In this document: positions 52,653-64,000 of the stretch, piece after piece
Position numbering within the stretch: position 1 is the stretch's first letter
Layout of the letters: the number at the start of each line of letters is the position of its first letter
Assembly (NCBI GenBank): GCA_963717475.1
Contig: OY970337.1
Location: forward strand, 744,001-808,000
DNA: 64,000 nt
Source of the DNA: AC-32 sp963717475
GTDB taxonomy: Bacteria > Actinomycetota > Thermoleophilia > Gaiellales > Gaiellaceae
Reading direction: 5' to 3'
The notes under the pieces: generated by a model
Seen by the model: the letters and a program-made list of their open reading frames with translations, nothing else
Databases searched by the model: none
What the model was told of the DNA's origin: nothing
Made by a program: the position numbers and the translations under genes

Positions 52653-53956
52653 TGCTCTGGACAAAGAATGCACAAGGACAAAGGGACGACCTCGTCGTCC
52701 GTGGCGCGCGCGTCGTCGACCCTGCCGAGGGAATCGACACGGTCTGCGACGTGCGCGTCGACGGCGGCACGGTCTCCCAGCTCGGGACGAATCTGGACAC
52801 GAATGAGCACCGCGTCGTCGACGGCGAGGGCCTCGTGCTCGCGCCCGCTTTCGTCGACCCGCACGTGCACCTGCGCGTTCCCGGGCGCGAGGACGAGGAG
52901 ACGATCGCCTCCGGGACCGCGGCCGCCGCGGCGGGCGGCTACTGCGCGATCCTGGCGATGCCGAACACGGAGCCGGTCGTCGACTCGGCGGCGATTCTCG
53001 GCTCGCTGATCGAGGACGCGCAGGCCGAGGCCGTCGTTCCCGTCGGGTTCCTCGCCTCGATCACGCGCGGCCTGGAAGGCGCCGAGCTGACGGAGATGGC
53101 CGAGCTCGCCGACCAGGGCGCGGCCGGGTTCACCGACGACGGCCGGCCGGTCGTCGCGCCGGGGCTCATGCGCCGCGCGCTCCAGTACCACGGGATCACG
53201 GGCCGGCGGCTCGCGCTCCACTGCGAGGAGCCGACGCTCTCGAAGGACGGCCAGATGCACGAGGGCCCGGTCTCGGCGGAGCTCGGCTTCGCGGGCTACC
53301 CGTCCGTCGCCGAGAGCCTGATGGTCGAGCGGGACCTCTCGCTGGCCGCCTACGAGAACGCGCCGCTGCATCTGCTCCACCTCTCGGCGCGCGAATCGGT
53401 CGAGGCACTGCGGGCCGCGCAGGCGAGCGGAGTGGAGGCGACCGGCGAGGTCACTCCCCACCACCTCTGCCTGACGGACGAAGCGGTGCGCTCGCTCGAC
53501 CCGAACGTGAAGATGAACCCTCCTCTCCGGGGCACGGAAGACCGCGCGGCGCTGATCGAGGGCCTGAAGGACGGGACAATCGCCGCCGTAGCGACCGACC
53601 ACGCCCCGCACGCGCGGCACGAGAAGGAGGTGCCGTTCGAGGCGGCGCCGTTCGGCGTGACCGGCCTCGAGACCGCGTTCGCGGCGCTCTACACGGGCCT
53701 CGTCGAGCCGGGGCTCGTGCCGCTCGAGACGGTGCTCGAGCGGATGTCGGCGGGCCCCGCGCGGGTCTACGGGCTCGAGCCGCCGCGGATCGCGGTCGGG
53801 GCGCCGGCGAACCTCGTCCTGCTCGACACGGCCGCGACCTGGCGCGTCGAGGAGGGCGGCTTCCGCTCGCGCTCGGCCAACTCGTGGCTGCTCGGCCAGA
53901 CGCTCAAGGGCCGCGTCCGGATGACGGTCGCCGCCGGAAAGGTGGTGCACGAATGA
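52649..53956 (+). CDS. pyrC: dihydroorotase
   Basis: 435 residues of class I (PyrC-type amidohydrolase). It cyclises carbamoyl-aspartate. Metal motifs are FVDPHVHLRVPG (HxH), later LHLLHLSA and VTPHHLCLTD with two further His, and ATDHAPHARHEKE with the catalytic Asp. In PyrBC-type assemblies such enzymes may pair with PyrB. GTG 52649 overlaps the pyrB stop and is followed by ATG; its stop overlaps carA. Confidence 0.96.
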   Translation: MMLWTKNAQGQRDDLVVRGARVVDPAEGIDTVCDVRVDGGTVSQLGTNLDTNEHRVVDGEGLVLAPAFVDPHVHLRVPGREDEETIASGTAAAAAGGYCAILAMPNTEPVVDSAAILGSLIEDAQAEAVVPVGFLASITRGLEGAELTEMAELADQGAAGFTDDGRPVVAPGLMRRALQYHGITGRRLALHCEEPTLSKDGQMHEGPVSAELGFAGYPSVAESLMVERDLSLAAYENAPLHLLHLSARESVEALRAAQASGVEATGEVTPHHLCLTDEAVRSLDPNVKMNPPLRGTEDRAALIEGLKDGTIAAVATDHAPHARHEKEVPFEAAPFGVTGLETAFAALYTGLVEPGLVPLETVLERMSAGPARVYGLEPPRIAVGAPANLVLLDTAATWRVEEGGFRSRSANSWLLGQTLKGRVRMTVAAGKVVHE

Positions 53957-54980
53957 CCGGTTTTTTGGCGCTGGAGGACGGGACGGTCTTCCGCGGCGAC
54001 GTCGGTCGGCGCGGAGGGGTTCGCCTTCGGCGAAGCCGTCTTCACGACGGCGATGACCGGCTATCAGGAGGTCGTCACCGACCCGAGCTACGCGGAGCAG
54101 CTCGTGTGCTTCACGGCGCCGATGGTCGGCAACTATGGCGTCGCCGCCGACCGCGGCGAATCCGCCCGGCCGCACGCCCGCGGGGTGCTGATGCGCGAGG
54201 CGCGAGGGCCGGCCTGGACGGACTGGCTCCACGAGCACGGGATCGTCGCGCTCAGCGGGATCGACACGCGCTCGCTCGTCCTGCACCTGCGCCAGAAGGG
54301 GGCGATGCGGGCGATCGCGCTCGCGGGCGAGGGCTCGGTCGACGAAGCGGTCGCAGCCGTCCACGAGCAGCCGGCGATGGCGGGCCGCGCGCTGGCCCCG
54401 CAGGTGTCGACCCGCGAGCCGTACGTCTTCAGCGACGCCGGCCGGGCGAGCATCGCGGTCGTCGACTACGGCTGCAAGCGCTCGATCCTGAACCGGCTCG
54501 CCTGGGCCGGCGCGGCCGTCACGGTCTACCCGCACGACGCCGACCCCGACGAGCTCGCGCGCTTCGACGGAGTCCTGCTCTCGAATGGGCCCGGCGACCC
54601 CGAGCCGCTCGCCTCCGAGGTCGAGTCGGTGCGGGCGCTGCTCGGCCGCGTGCCGGTCTTCGGCATCTGTCTCGGCCACCAGCTGCTCGCGCTCGCCACG
54701 GGTCACGAGACCTTCAAGCTGCCCTTCGGCCATCGCGGCGCGAACCACCCGGTGCTCGACAAGCGAACGAACCAGGTGCTGGTCACGAGCCAGAACCACG
54801 GCTTCGCGGTCGCGCCCTCCGCGGAGGCGGCCGCGACGCACGTCTCGCTCTACGACGGCACCGTCGAGGGCTTCGACTTCCCCGAGCTGGCAGCGCGCTC
54901 GGTGCAGTTCCATCCCGAGGCGCGGCCGGGCCCGCACGACGCGTGGCCGCTGCTCAGCGAGTGGGTCGAGGGGGTGGCGC

Positions 54981-54997
<17 letters not shown>
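53953..54997 (+). CDS. carA: carbamoyl phosphate synthase small subunit (frameshifted)
   Basis: About 347 residues. The glutaminase subunit supplies ammonia to CarB. The start MTGFLALEDGTVFRGD is in one frame. The rest, FGEAVFTTAMTGYQEVVTDP, the class I amidotransferase elbow FGICLGHQ (Cys) and QFHPEA (His-Glu), is in the next. Losing one G of GTCGGCGC near 54007 joins them. ATG 53953 overlaps the pyrC stop. As carA is essential for this pathway, the break is probably a sequence error. Confidence 0.93.
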
Positions 54998-58047
<3,050 letters not shown>

Positions 58048-58070
<23 letters not shown>

Positions 58071-58710
58071 GGTCGTTGCGGCCGAGGCCGTCGGGCCGTA
58101 CACGCTGCTCCGCGTCGAGCGCGGCGCAACCGAGGCCGGGATTCCCGGGCAGTTCTTCATGCTCGAGGCGCCCGGCCGGCTGTTGCCGCGGCCGATGAGC
58201 GTCTCGATCGCGAGCGAGCGCGAGCTCGGCTTCCTGATCGATCCGATCGGGCCGGGGACCCGAGCGCTCTGCTCTCTGCGTCCGGGCGACCGGATCGCCA
58301 TCCTCGGCCCGCTCGGCAACGGCTTCCGCCTCGACGTCGAGCGCCCGCTGCTCGTGGGCGGAGGAATCGGGATCGCGCCGCTGCCGTACCTCTCGGAACG
58401 CCTCGGGAGCCCGCCCGCCGTGCTCGGCTTCCGCAGCTCGTGGCACGCCGAGGCCGCCGAGCTCGTGCCGAATGCCGAGGTGGTCGTCGAGCCGGCCTTC
58501 GTGACGGATGTGCTCCCGGCCGGGCACGACGTCCTCGCCTGCGGGCCGGAGCCGATGCTCGAGGCGGTTCGCCGCCTGACGCCGCACGCGCAACTCGCGT
58601 GGGAGGCACCGATGGCGTGCGGCTACGGAGCGTGCTACGGGTGCGCGGTCGAGATCGGCGGCGAGCTCAAGCGGCTGTGCGTGGAAGGACCGGTTCTTGA
58701 AGCTGCTTAA
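58048..58710 (+). CDS. pyrK: dihydroorotate dehydrogenase electron-transfer subunit
   Basis: 220 residues. FAD-binding RPMSVSIAS and the NAD domain VGGGIGIAPLPYL precede the [2Fe-2S] cluster Cys in MACGYGACYGCAVE and a later Cys in LKRLCVEG. It couples the class 1B dihydroorotate dehydrogenase to NAD+. ATG 58048 overlaps carB by 23 bases; its end overlaps pyrD by 14. Confidence 0.93.
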
Positions 58711-59611
58711 CGCCAGCGGCTGCCTCGACGCCCTCACCGCGCCGGAGGTGGCGCGGTCGCTCGACGCCTTCGTGACGAAGACGGTCACGCCGCTCCCGCG
58801 CGAGGGCAACGCGCCGGTCCGGATCGCCGAGGTCGACGGCGCCATGCTCAACGCGATCGGCCTCGCGAACCCGGGCCGCGAGCGCTTCTGCGCCGAGACT
58901 CTGCCGCAGCTGGCCGGGCTCGGCATCCCGCTCTGGGTCTCCGTCGGCGGCTTCTGCGTCCAGGATTACGCCGAGACCTGCGAGCTCCTCGAGGGCCGCT
59001 CCGAGGTGGCCGCGGTCGAGTTGAACCTCTCCTGCCCGAACGTCGACGAGGTTCCCGAGAACGTCGGCGAGGTCGTCGCGGCCGCACGGGCCAGGACGAC
59101 GAAGCCGCTCTACGCGAAGCTCTCGCCTGCCGCGGACGTGGCCGAGACCGCCCGTGCCGCACAGGCCGCAGGAGCCGACGGGCTCAGCCTCGTGAACACG
59201 GTCAAAGGCCTGGCCCTGGACGAGCAGACGCTCAGGCCGGTGCTCGACCGTGCGATCGGCGGCCTCTCGGGGCCGGCGCTGAGGCCGCTCGCGCTCGCGG
59301 CGGTTTTCGCGTGCTACCGCGCGACCGGCATGCCCATCGTCGGCATGGGCGGCGTGAGCACCGGCAGGGACGCGCTCGAGCTGCTCGCGGCCGGCGCGAG
59401 CGACGTCGCGCTCGGTACCGCGCTGTTCGCCGATCCCGGCTCGCCCGCCCGCGTGCGGGGCGAGCTCGAGGCGGAGCTGGCGGCACACGGCTTTGCCGAC
59501 CCTGACAACGCGGTTGGTGTAGCGCATCTTCCGGGCGATTCGACCCTCGACCCAAGGTCGAGGCTAAGCGTTGAAAAAGCCCTGCATACAGGCCCAAACA
59601 TGGCGGGTTGA
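58697..59611 (+). CDS. pyrD: dihydroorotate dehydrogenase, class 1B catalytic subunit
   Basis: 304 residues, FMN TIM-barrel. Motifs are FVTKTVTPLPREGN, NAIGLANPG, ELNLSCPNVD with the catalytic Cys, YAKLSPAADV, LVNTVKGLAL and GMGGVSTGRDALELL. It oxidises dihydroorotate to orotate with PyrK. TTG 58697. The last 25 or so residues (LPGDSTLDPRSRLS...) are unusual. A terminator-like hairpin lies within them, and dropping one G of CCGGGCG would end the protein near 59566, so the true C-terminus is uncertain. Confidence 0.93.
   Translation: MKLLNASGCLDALTAPEVARSLDAFVTKTVTPLPREGNAPVRIAEVDGAMLNAIGLANPGRERFCAETLPQLAGLGIPLWVSVGGFCVQDYAETCELLEGRSEVAAVELNLSCPNVDEVPENVGEVVAAARARTTKPLYAKLSPAADVAETARAAQAAGADGLSLVNTVKGLALDEQTLRPVLDRAIGGLSGPALRPLALAAVFACYRATGMPIVGMGGVSTGRDALELLAAGASDVALGTALFADPGSPARVRGELEAELAAHGFADPDNAVGVAHLPGDSTLDPRSRLSVEKALHTGPNMAG
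59545..59563 (+). terminator. hairpin near the end of pyrD
   Basis: CCTCGACC-CAA-GGTCGAGG, an 8-bp perfect stem. It sits at the end of the pyr operon and before the mihF promoter, as expected for an intrinsic terminator, yet inside the present pyrD frame. Confidence 0.55.
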
Positions 59612-59643
59612 CCCCGGGCACGAGCTTGTTAGTATCCCTCGCC
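59608..59643 (+). promoter_or_regulatory. mihF promoter
   Basis: TTGACC (59608-59613), 16-base spacer, TAGTAT (59630-59635). The GTG of mihF follows eight bases later with no ribosome site, so the mRNA is probably leaderless. Confidence 0.65.
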
Positions 59644-59973
59644 GTGCCCGCGCTCAAGACTCAGGCCCAGGCGCCGCTCCGCTCCCTCGACCAAAGAATG
59701 GAAGCGCTCAAGCGGGCGAACGACATCCGCGTCCGCCGCGCGCAGCTGAAGAAGGACCTCAAATCCGGCGCCGCGCGGATCGAGGAGATCCTCAGCGACC
59801 CTCCCGAGTACGTCTCGACGGCGAAGGTCTTCGACATGCTGATGGCGGTGCCGAAGTTCGGCCGCGTCAAGGCGGCGCGCTTCCTGAACCAGTGCCGCAT
59901 CAGCCAGTCCAAGACGGTAGGCGGCCTCTCCGACCGTCAGCGGACGGAGCTGATTGGCCTCTTCCACCGCTAG
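59644..59973 (+). CDS. mihF: integration host factor, actinobacterial type
   Basis: 109 residues. The basic helix LKRANDIRVRRAQLKKDLKS, then KVFDMLMAVPKFGRVKAARF and ISQSKTVGGLSDRQRTEL match mIHF/sIHF. This nucleoid protein binds DNA through a helix-two-turn-helix-like domain, is essential in mycobacteria, and is unrelated to proteobacterial IHF. GTG 59644 fits the family start; the open frame upstream is non-coding. It is followed by overlapping gmk. Confidence 0.93.
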   Translation: MPALKTQAQAPLRSLDQRMEALKRANDIRVRRAQLKKDLKSGAARIEEILSDPPEYVSTAKVFDMLMAVPKFGRVKAARFLNQCRISQSKTVGGLSDRQRTELIGLFHR

Positions 59974-60571
59974 CCCCGTCTTCGTCATCACCGGCACGTC
60001 GGGCGAGGGCAAGAGCACGCTCGCGCGCCTGCTCGTCGAACGGATGTCCGAGCTCGCGCTCGCCATCTCCGCGACGACGAGGCCTCGGCGGCCGGGCGAG
60101 GCCGACGGCCGCGACTACTGGTTCGTGTCGGAGGAGGAGTTCGACCGCCGGCTGGGCGCGGACGACTTCCTCGAATGGGTCGAGCTGCCGTGGGGGCCGG
60201 GCTACCGGTCGGGGACGCTCTGGTCGGAGCTCGACCGGATCAGAGATGAGGGGCACGCGCCGCTGCTCGAGATCGAGACGGGCGGAGCGCTCGCCGTCCA
60301 GGAGCGGATCCCGGACGCGGTGACCGTCTTCGTGACGGCGCCGAGCCGCGCTGCCCTCGAGACCCGGCTGCGCGCGCGCGCGACCGAGAGCGAGGGCGAG
60401 ATCGAGGAGCGCCTCGACGTCGCGGAGCGCCAGCTCGAGCTGGAACCGCGCTTCCGCCACCGGATCGTCAACGACGACCTCGAACGCGCCCTCGCCGAGC
60501 TCGAGGAAATAGTCCGCCGCGAGTTGGACGCTGCAGCTAGCATGTCGGGCCGTGATTCATCCTCGCATTGA
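59954..60571 (+). CDS. gmk: guanylate kinase
   Basis: 205 residues. The P-loop is FVITGTSGEGKSTLARLL, a TSGEGKST variant of the usual PSGVGKST. ATTRPRRPGEADGRDYWFVS is the GMP-binding segment and LEIETGGA replaces the common ldID.qG. It phosphorylates GMP to GDP. TTG 59954 overlaps mihF by 20 bases. The P-loop change should still bind ATP. Confidence 0.9.
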   Translation: MASSTASPVFVITGTSGEGKSTLARLLVERMSELALAISATTRPRRPGEADGRDYWFVSEEEFDRRLGADDFLEWVELPWGPGYRSGTLWSELDRIRDEGHAPLLEIETGGALAVQERIPDAVTVFVTAPSRAALETRLRARATESEGEIEERLDVAERQLELEPRFRHRIVNDDLERALAELEEIVRRELDAAASMSGRDSSSH

Positions 60572-60782
60572 CGAACTTCTCGAGAACGTCGATTCCCGCT
60601 ATGCGCTGGTGATCGTCGCGGCGAAGCGCGCCCGGCAGATCAACAACTACCACCACCAGCTCGGCGAGGGGACGTTCGACCAGTTCCTGCCGCCGCTCGT
60701 GGAGTCGCGCTCCAAGAACTACTTGACGATGTCCCTCGAGGAAATCTGCGAGGGCAAGATCAAGTACACGTATCAGAAGTAG
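60552..60782 (+). CDS. rpoZ: RNA polymerase omega subunit
   Basis: 76 residues. PRIDELLENVDSRYALVIVA, then AAKRARQINNYHHQ, and PPLVESRSKNYLTMSLEEIC followed by a KIKYTY end: the standard omega chain that helps fold the beta-prime subunit. GTG 60552 lies eight bases after TAGCAT within gmk, so it may also have its own promoter. Confidence 0.95.
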   Translation: MIHPRIDELLENVDSRYALVIVAAKRARQINNYHHQLGEGTFDQFLPPLVESRSKNYLTMSLEEICEGKIKYTYQK

Positions 60783-60794
60783 TACGGGGGGAGA

Positions 60795-60825
60795 GGACGG
60801 CCGCCCTTGCGGCGGACGGCCGTCC
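60795..60825 (+). terminator. hairpin terminator after rpoZ
   Basis: GGACGGCCG ... CGGCCGTCC with a smaller inner GCCGCC/GGCGG alternative. It lies 13 bases after the rpoZ stop and converges on the cupredoxin gene. Confidence 0.75.
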
Positions 60826-60840
60826 CTGCGGCTTGTGCGG

Positions 60841-61233
60841 CTAGCGGATCACCTTGAAGTCGAGGTGCATGTAGGCCTCGTGCACGGAGCAGTACGCGCG
60901 CCAGCTGCCCGGTTTCAGGGTCCACGTCACGGTCTTCGTGCCGGTGAACCCCACTGACGTGAGGTCCTTCTCGAGCTTCGGCTTCGAGGGCTTCTCGCGC
61001 TCGAGCGTGAAGTTGTGGATCGACGACTTGTCGGTGACGACGATCTTGTACTTGCCTGCCTTGAGCCTCTTGACGGTCTTGCCGTTGAGCTTCAGCGTGA
61101 TGCTGTAGCCCGGACCGACCACTCCCTTGAGCGTTCGGGTGGCGGTGCTGCCGCTGAGCGCCGCCCCTGCCGAGGCGAGCGCCGCGACCATGGCCGCGGC
61201 GATGATGGCGACAGCGAAGTGCTTCCGGGTCAT
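60841..61233 (-). CDS. exported cupredoxin-like protein
   Basis: 130 residues. A signal peptide (HFAVAIIAAAMVAALASAGA) precedes a plastocyanin-like sandwich: GYSITLKLNGKTV, VTDKSSIHNFTLE with one His, then YCSVHEAYMHLDF holding Cys, His and Met. These four suit a type-1 copper site. It is probably periplasmic or surface electron transfer or copper binding. ATG 61233 has AAAGGAGAGG upstream. Confidence 0.8.
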   Translation of the reverse strand: MTRKHFAVAIIAAAMVAALASAGAALSGSTATRTLKGVVGPGYSITLKLNGKTVKRLKAGKYKIVVTDKSSIHNFTLEREKPSKPKLEKDLTSVGFTGTKTVTWTLKPGSWRAYCSVHEAYMHLDFKVIR

Positions 61234-61321
61234 GCCTCTCCTTTCGATGACCCCTGGGGTACGGCGCGGCCGCTTCGTTGGATTTCCCTGGACGTGTCGC
61301 CTTTCTAGGCACAATGTGTCG

Positions 61322-62479
61322 ATGGGCAGGGTCGTGCTGGGGGTGACGGGCGGGATCGCCGCGTACAAGGCATGCGAGCTGACGCGTCTGCTCGTCCGCG
61401 CCGGCCACGAGGTGACGCCGATCCTCACGCCCGAGGCCGAGCGGTTCGTCGCCGCTCAGACCTTCGAGGCGCTCGCCCGCCGGGAGATGCCGCGTGAGCT
61501 CTTCCCGCACCTCGTCGACGCCGACGTGCTCGTGATCGCGCCGCTGTCGGCGAACACGCTCGCGAAGCTGGCACATGGCCAGGCCGACAACGTCCTCACG
61601 CAGACCGCGCTCGCGTTCGGCGGCCCGGTGCTCGTCGCCCCCGCGATGAACCCGCGCATGTGGGCTCATCCGGCGACGCGCGAGAACGTCGAGACGCTGC
61701 ACCGTCGAGGGGTCGAGCTCGTCGGGCCCGAGCACGGCGACACCGCCGAGGGCGAGGTCGGCGTGGGGCGCATGAGCGAGCCGGAGGAGATCTTCGAGCG
61801 CTGCCGCTCGCTGCTGGAGAAGCGTGAGCAGCTCCGCGGCCGGCGCGTGCTCGTCACCGCGGGTGGGACGCGCGAGCCACTCGACGCCGTCCGCTTCCTC
61901 GGCAACCGCTCGTCGGGGCGGATGGGCGCGGCGCTCGCGGCCGAGGCCAGGCGCCGCGGCGCAGACGTGACGCTGGTGGCAGCGAACCTCTCGGTGCCTG
62001 CGCCCGTAGGAGTGGACGTGGTCTCCGCGCCGACCGCCGAGGAGCTCGCCCGCGAGACGCTCGCCCGCGGTGACGCGGACGTCGTGCTGATGGCCGCCGC
62101 GGTCGCCGACTACCGGCCCGCCGAGCCCGAGGCGGGCAAGCGGCCGAAGGACGGCGACGACTGGACGCTGACGCTCGAGCCGACGATGGACGTTCTGCGC
62201 GAGCTCGGCGAGCGGCGCACGAACGGCCAGATACTCATCGGGTTCGCGGCCGACGCCGGCGACCAGGGGCTCGAACGGGCGCGCGAGAAGCTCCGCGCAA
62301 AGCAGGTCGACCTGATCGTCTTCAACGACGTCTCGCGCGACGACATCGGCTTCGACGCTTCCGACAACGAGGTCGTCCTGGTCTCCGCCGAGGGCGAGCG
62401 GCGGCTCGAAAAAGCGGCGAAGGAGCGCATCGCGGCGGCTATCCTCGACGTCGTGGCCGAGCGGCTGGAGGGGGACTAA
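61322..62479 (+). CDS. coaBC: bifunctional CoA biosynthesis protein CoaBC
   Basis: 385 residues. The N-terminal CoaC flavin decarboxylase has VLGVTGGIAAYKACELTR, LSANTLAKLAHGQADN, APAMNPRMW. The C-terminal CoaB synthetase has VLVTAGGTREPLDAVRFLGN, SSGRMGAALAAEA and FNDVSRDDIGFDAS. It makes phosphopantothenoylcysteine and decarboxylates it. ATG 61322 is six bases after CACAAT, again leaderless in style. Its stop overlaps the moxR start. Confidence 0.95.
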   Translation: MGRVVLGVTGGIAAYKACELTRLLVRAGHEVTPILTPEAERFVAAQTFEALARREMPRELFPHLVDADVLVIAPLSANTLAKLAHGQADNVLTQTALAFGGPVLVAPAMNPRMWAHPATRENVETLHRRGVELVGPEHGDTAEGEVGVGRMSEPEEIFERCRSLLEKREQLRGRRVLVTAGGTREPLDAVRFLGNRSSGRMGAALAAEARRRGADVTLVAANLSVPAPVGVDVVSAPTAEELARETLARGDADVVLMAAAVADYRPAEPEAGKRPKDGDDWTLTLEPTMDVLRELGERRTNGQILIGFAADAGDQGLERAREKLRAKQVDLIVFNDVSRDDIGFDASDNEVVLVSAEGERRLEKAAKERIAAAILDVVAERLEGD

Positions 62480-63453
62480 TGGACGAGCCGGCGATCGGCG
62501 CCGAGCCCACCGCCTCGCCGCAGCCCGGCGCGGAGACGATCCGCAGGATCGCGGAGAACCTCGCGCTCGTCGTGCACGCGCCAGACGAGACGTTGCGGCT
62601 CGTCGTCCTCTGCGTCGCCGCCGAGGGGCACCTGATCATCGAGGACTTTCCCGGCGTGGGGAAGACGATGCTGGCGAAAGCGCTCTCGCGCTCCGTCGAC
62701 TGCTCCTTCTCGCGGATCCAGTTCACGCCCGACCTGCTCCCGTCCGACGTCACCGGCGTCAACGTCTTCAACCAGAGGACGAACGAGTTCGAGTTCCGGC
62801 CGGGGCCGGTCTTCGCGAACTTCCTGCTCGTCGACGAGATCAACCGCGCCTCGCCGAAGACACAGGCCGCGCTGCTCGAGTGCATGCAGGAGAACCAGGT
62901 GACGGTCGACGGCGTCAGCTACGAGCTCGCCCCGCCGTTCATGGTGCTCGCGACGCAGAACCCGATCGAGTACGAAGGCACGTATCCGCTGCCGGAAGCG
63001 CAGCTCGACCGCTTCACGCTCCGCGTCGACATCGGCTATCCGCCGCTCGCGGAGGAGGCGCGGATGCTGACCGAGCAGACGAGCGACCCGCCGCTCGACA
63101 CGCTCCGCCCGGTCGCGACCGCCGAGAGCGTCCGCAGCCTGATCGCCGAGGCCGCCGACGTCTTCGTCGAGGAGAGCGTGAACCGCTACGTCGTCGCGCT
63201 CCTCGGCCAGACGCGGACCGACGGGCGGCTCTACCTCGGCGCCAGCCCGCGCTCCGGGATCGCGCTTCTGCGCGTCGCCAAGGCGCGCGCGCTCGCCGAG
63301 GGCCGCGGGTTCGTCTCGCCGGACGACGTCAAGGCCTGCGCCGGGCCGGTGCTCGCCCATCGCCTGATCCTCGCGCCGGAGGCGCGCGCGGAAGGGCTGA
63401 CGGGCGTGGACCTCGTGCGCGAAGCGGTCGAACGCACCCCTGTGCCTGTATGA
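62479..63453 (+). CDS. MoxR-family AAA+ ATPase
   Basis: 324 residues. Walker A IIEDFPGVGKTMLAKAL, Walker B NFLLVDEINRASPKTQAALL, sensor 1 VLATQNPIEYEGTYPLPEAQ and the C-terminal lid (SPRSGIALLRVAKARAL) are the MoxR pattern. These act as chaperones with DUF58 and VWA proteins, and the next gene is DUF58. ATG 62479 overlaps the coaBC stop. Confidence 0.93.
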   Translation: MDEPAIGAEPTASPQPGAETIRRIAENLALVVHAPDETLRLVVLCVAAEGHLIIEDFPGVGKTMLAKALSRSVDCSFSRIQFTPDLLPSDVTGVNVFNQRTNEFEFRPGPVFANFLLVDEINRASPKTQAALLECMQENQVTVDGVSYELAPPFMVLATQNPIEYEGTYPLPEAQLDRFTLRVDIGYPPLAEEARMLTEQTSDPPLDTLRPVATAESVRSLIAEAADVFVEESVNRYVVALLGQTRTDGRLYLGASPRSGIALLRVAKARALAEGRGFVSPDDVKACAGPVLAHRLILAPEARAEGLTGVDLVREAVERTPVPV

Positions 63454-63466
63454 CCCGCGGGCCCGT

Positions 63467-64000
63467 ATGACCCGCCGCGGACGGCTCGCGCTCGTGCTCG
63501 GGGGCGCGACCTATCTCGGCGCGTGGGCCTTCGGCTCGAAGCCGCTCTACCCGGTCGCGATCGGGCTGATCGCCGCGGTGCTGTTCGCGCGCGTCTGGAC
63601 GCGTCTGGCCGGCAGGCCGGTCGGGGTCCGGCGGCGGCTGCCTCAGGCCGAGCGCTACGAGGGCGACGACGTCCAGGTGCGCCTCGAGGTCGAGCTCGAG
63701 CGTCCGATCGCGCCCGCCGCGCTGGTCGTCCGCGAGCGGATCTCGAAGCTCGGCGAGCGCGAGACGGAGCTTCCGGCGCGAGGCGGCAAGGCGTACGTGC
63801 TGGACGCGCTGCCGCGGGGCCGCTACGCGTACGAGGAGACCTCGGTCGCGATCGAGGACCCGTTCGGGCTCGACCGCGTAGAGCAGACCGTCGTCGCGCC
63901 CGGCGCGTTCCTGGTCTACCCGCGGCTGGTCGAGCTCGACCGGCTCTTCTCGGAGGCCGGCCGCCTCGGCCGTGACGGACGCCGGCTCCTCCTGCGCCGC
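63467..64000 (+). CDS. DUF58 domain protein (cut by window end)
   Basis: The first 178 residues: two hydrophobic helices (LALVLGGATYLGAWAFG, YPVAIGLIAAVLFARVW), an RYEGDDVQVRLEVELERP beta-region, LPRGRYAYEETSVAIEDPFG (the family's rG.y.....v...DPfG) and then a strand before the DUF58 core, which is beyond the window. It pairs with MoxR in an operon. ATG 63467 is used; an ATG at 63450 in the moxR stop leads only to a six-codon ORF. Confidence 0.85.
   Translation, partial: MTRRGRLALVLGGATYLGAWAFGSKPLYPVAIGLIAAVLFARVWTRLAGRPVGVRRRLPQAERYEGDDVQVRLEVELERPIAPAALVVRERISKLGERETELPARGGKAYVLDALPRGRYAYEETSVAIEDPFGLDRVEQTVVAPGAFLVYPRLVELDRLFSEAGRLGRDGRRLLLRR

Overview
The window is high-GC, gene-dense bacterial DNA most consistent with an uncultured Thermoleophilia-type actinomycete (Gaiellales/Solirubrobacterales). 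This is inferred from the mihF-gmk-rpoZ-coaBC order with an actinobacterial-type integration host factor, an Rv2613c-like HIT protein, an exonuclease/GIY-YIG fusion with an actinobacterial SOS box, tRNA genes without encoded CCA, frequent GTG/TTG starts and many start codons lying 6-10 bases after a TAnnnT hexamer (leaderless style). No organism name can be read from the sequence.

Layout. 1-8.3 kb is an accessory zone of single, mostly unrelated genes (MOSC, cupin, S51 peptidase, VOC, methyltransferase, DUF3995, cupredoxin-PASTA, hydrolase) around a tRNA-Gly(CCC) gene whose 3' end is repeated downstream as remnants. 8.3-16.8 kb holds a lysyl-oxidase-like protein, an SOS-controlled exonuclease, a sugar dehydrogenase, hemA-hemL, a HIT/VOC pair and an L,D-transpeptidase. 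17-25.5 kb has corA, an MFS transporter, a large exported protein and a small peptide/methyltransferase/membrane-sulfatase cluster. 26.4-33.8 kb is a 7.4-kb island bounded by a 28-bp copy of the 3' end of tRNA-Arg(CCG), filled with small or orphan genes. 33.9-39.7 kb has a second sulfatase and MFS paralogue, then a dgcA-dgcN-like pair. 39.8-48 kb has a glycosidase-like exoprotein, an M29 aminopeptidase, small exoproteins, a YneA-like LysM protein under two LexA boxes and a SARP/AfsR regulator. 48.1-51 kb has rnz and several frame-broken genes. 51-64 kb is the pyrR-pyrB-pyrC-carA-carB-pyrK-pyrD operon under a PyrR-binding leader, then mihF-gmk-rpoZ, a cupredoxin, coaBC, moxR and a DUF58 gene cut by the window end.

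How the parts work together. The pyr block covers UMP synthesis up to orotate (no pyrE or pyrF here). hemA-hemL give aminolevulinate. The two sulfatase-type enzymes with a linked methyltransferase suggest envelope modification. Two SOS promoters share one architecture: -35, LexA box in the spacer, -10, start codon at or near +1.

Two cautions. At least a dozen genes, including carA and pyrR, are broken by frame changes, and most can be repaired by changing one G in a G-run next to C (or the complement), which points to sequence error rather than gene decay. The most unusual signal is a roughly 27-bp repeat, always in the same orientation, found between single accessory genes and inside both tRNA-anchored islands; no integrase is visible.
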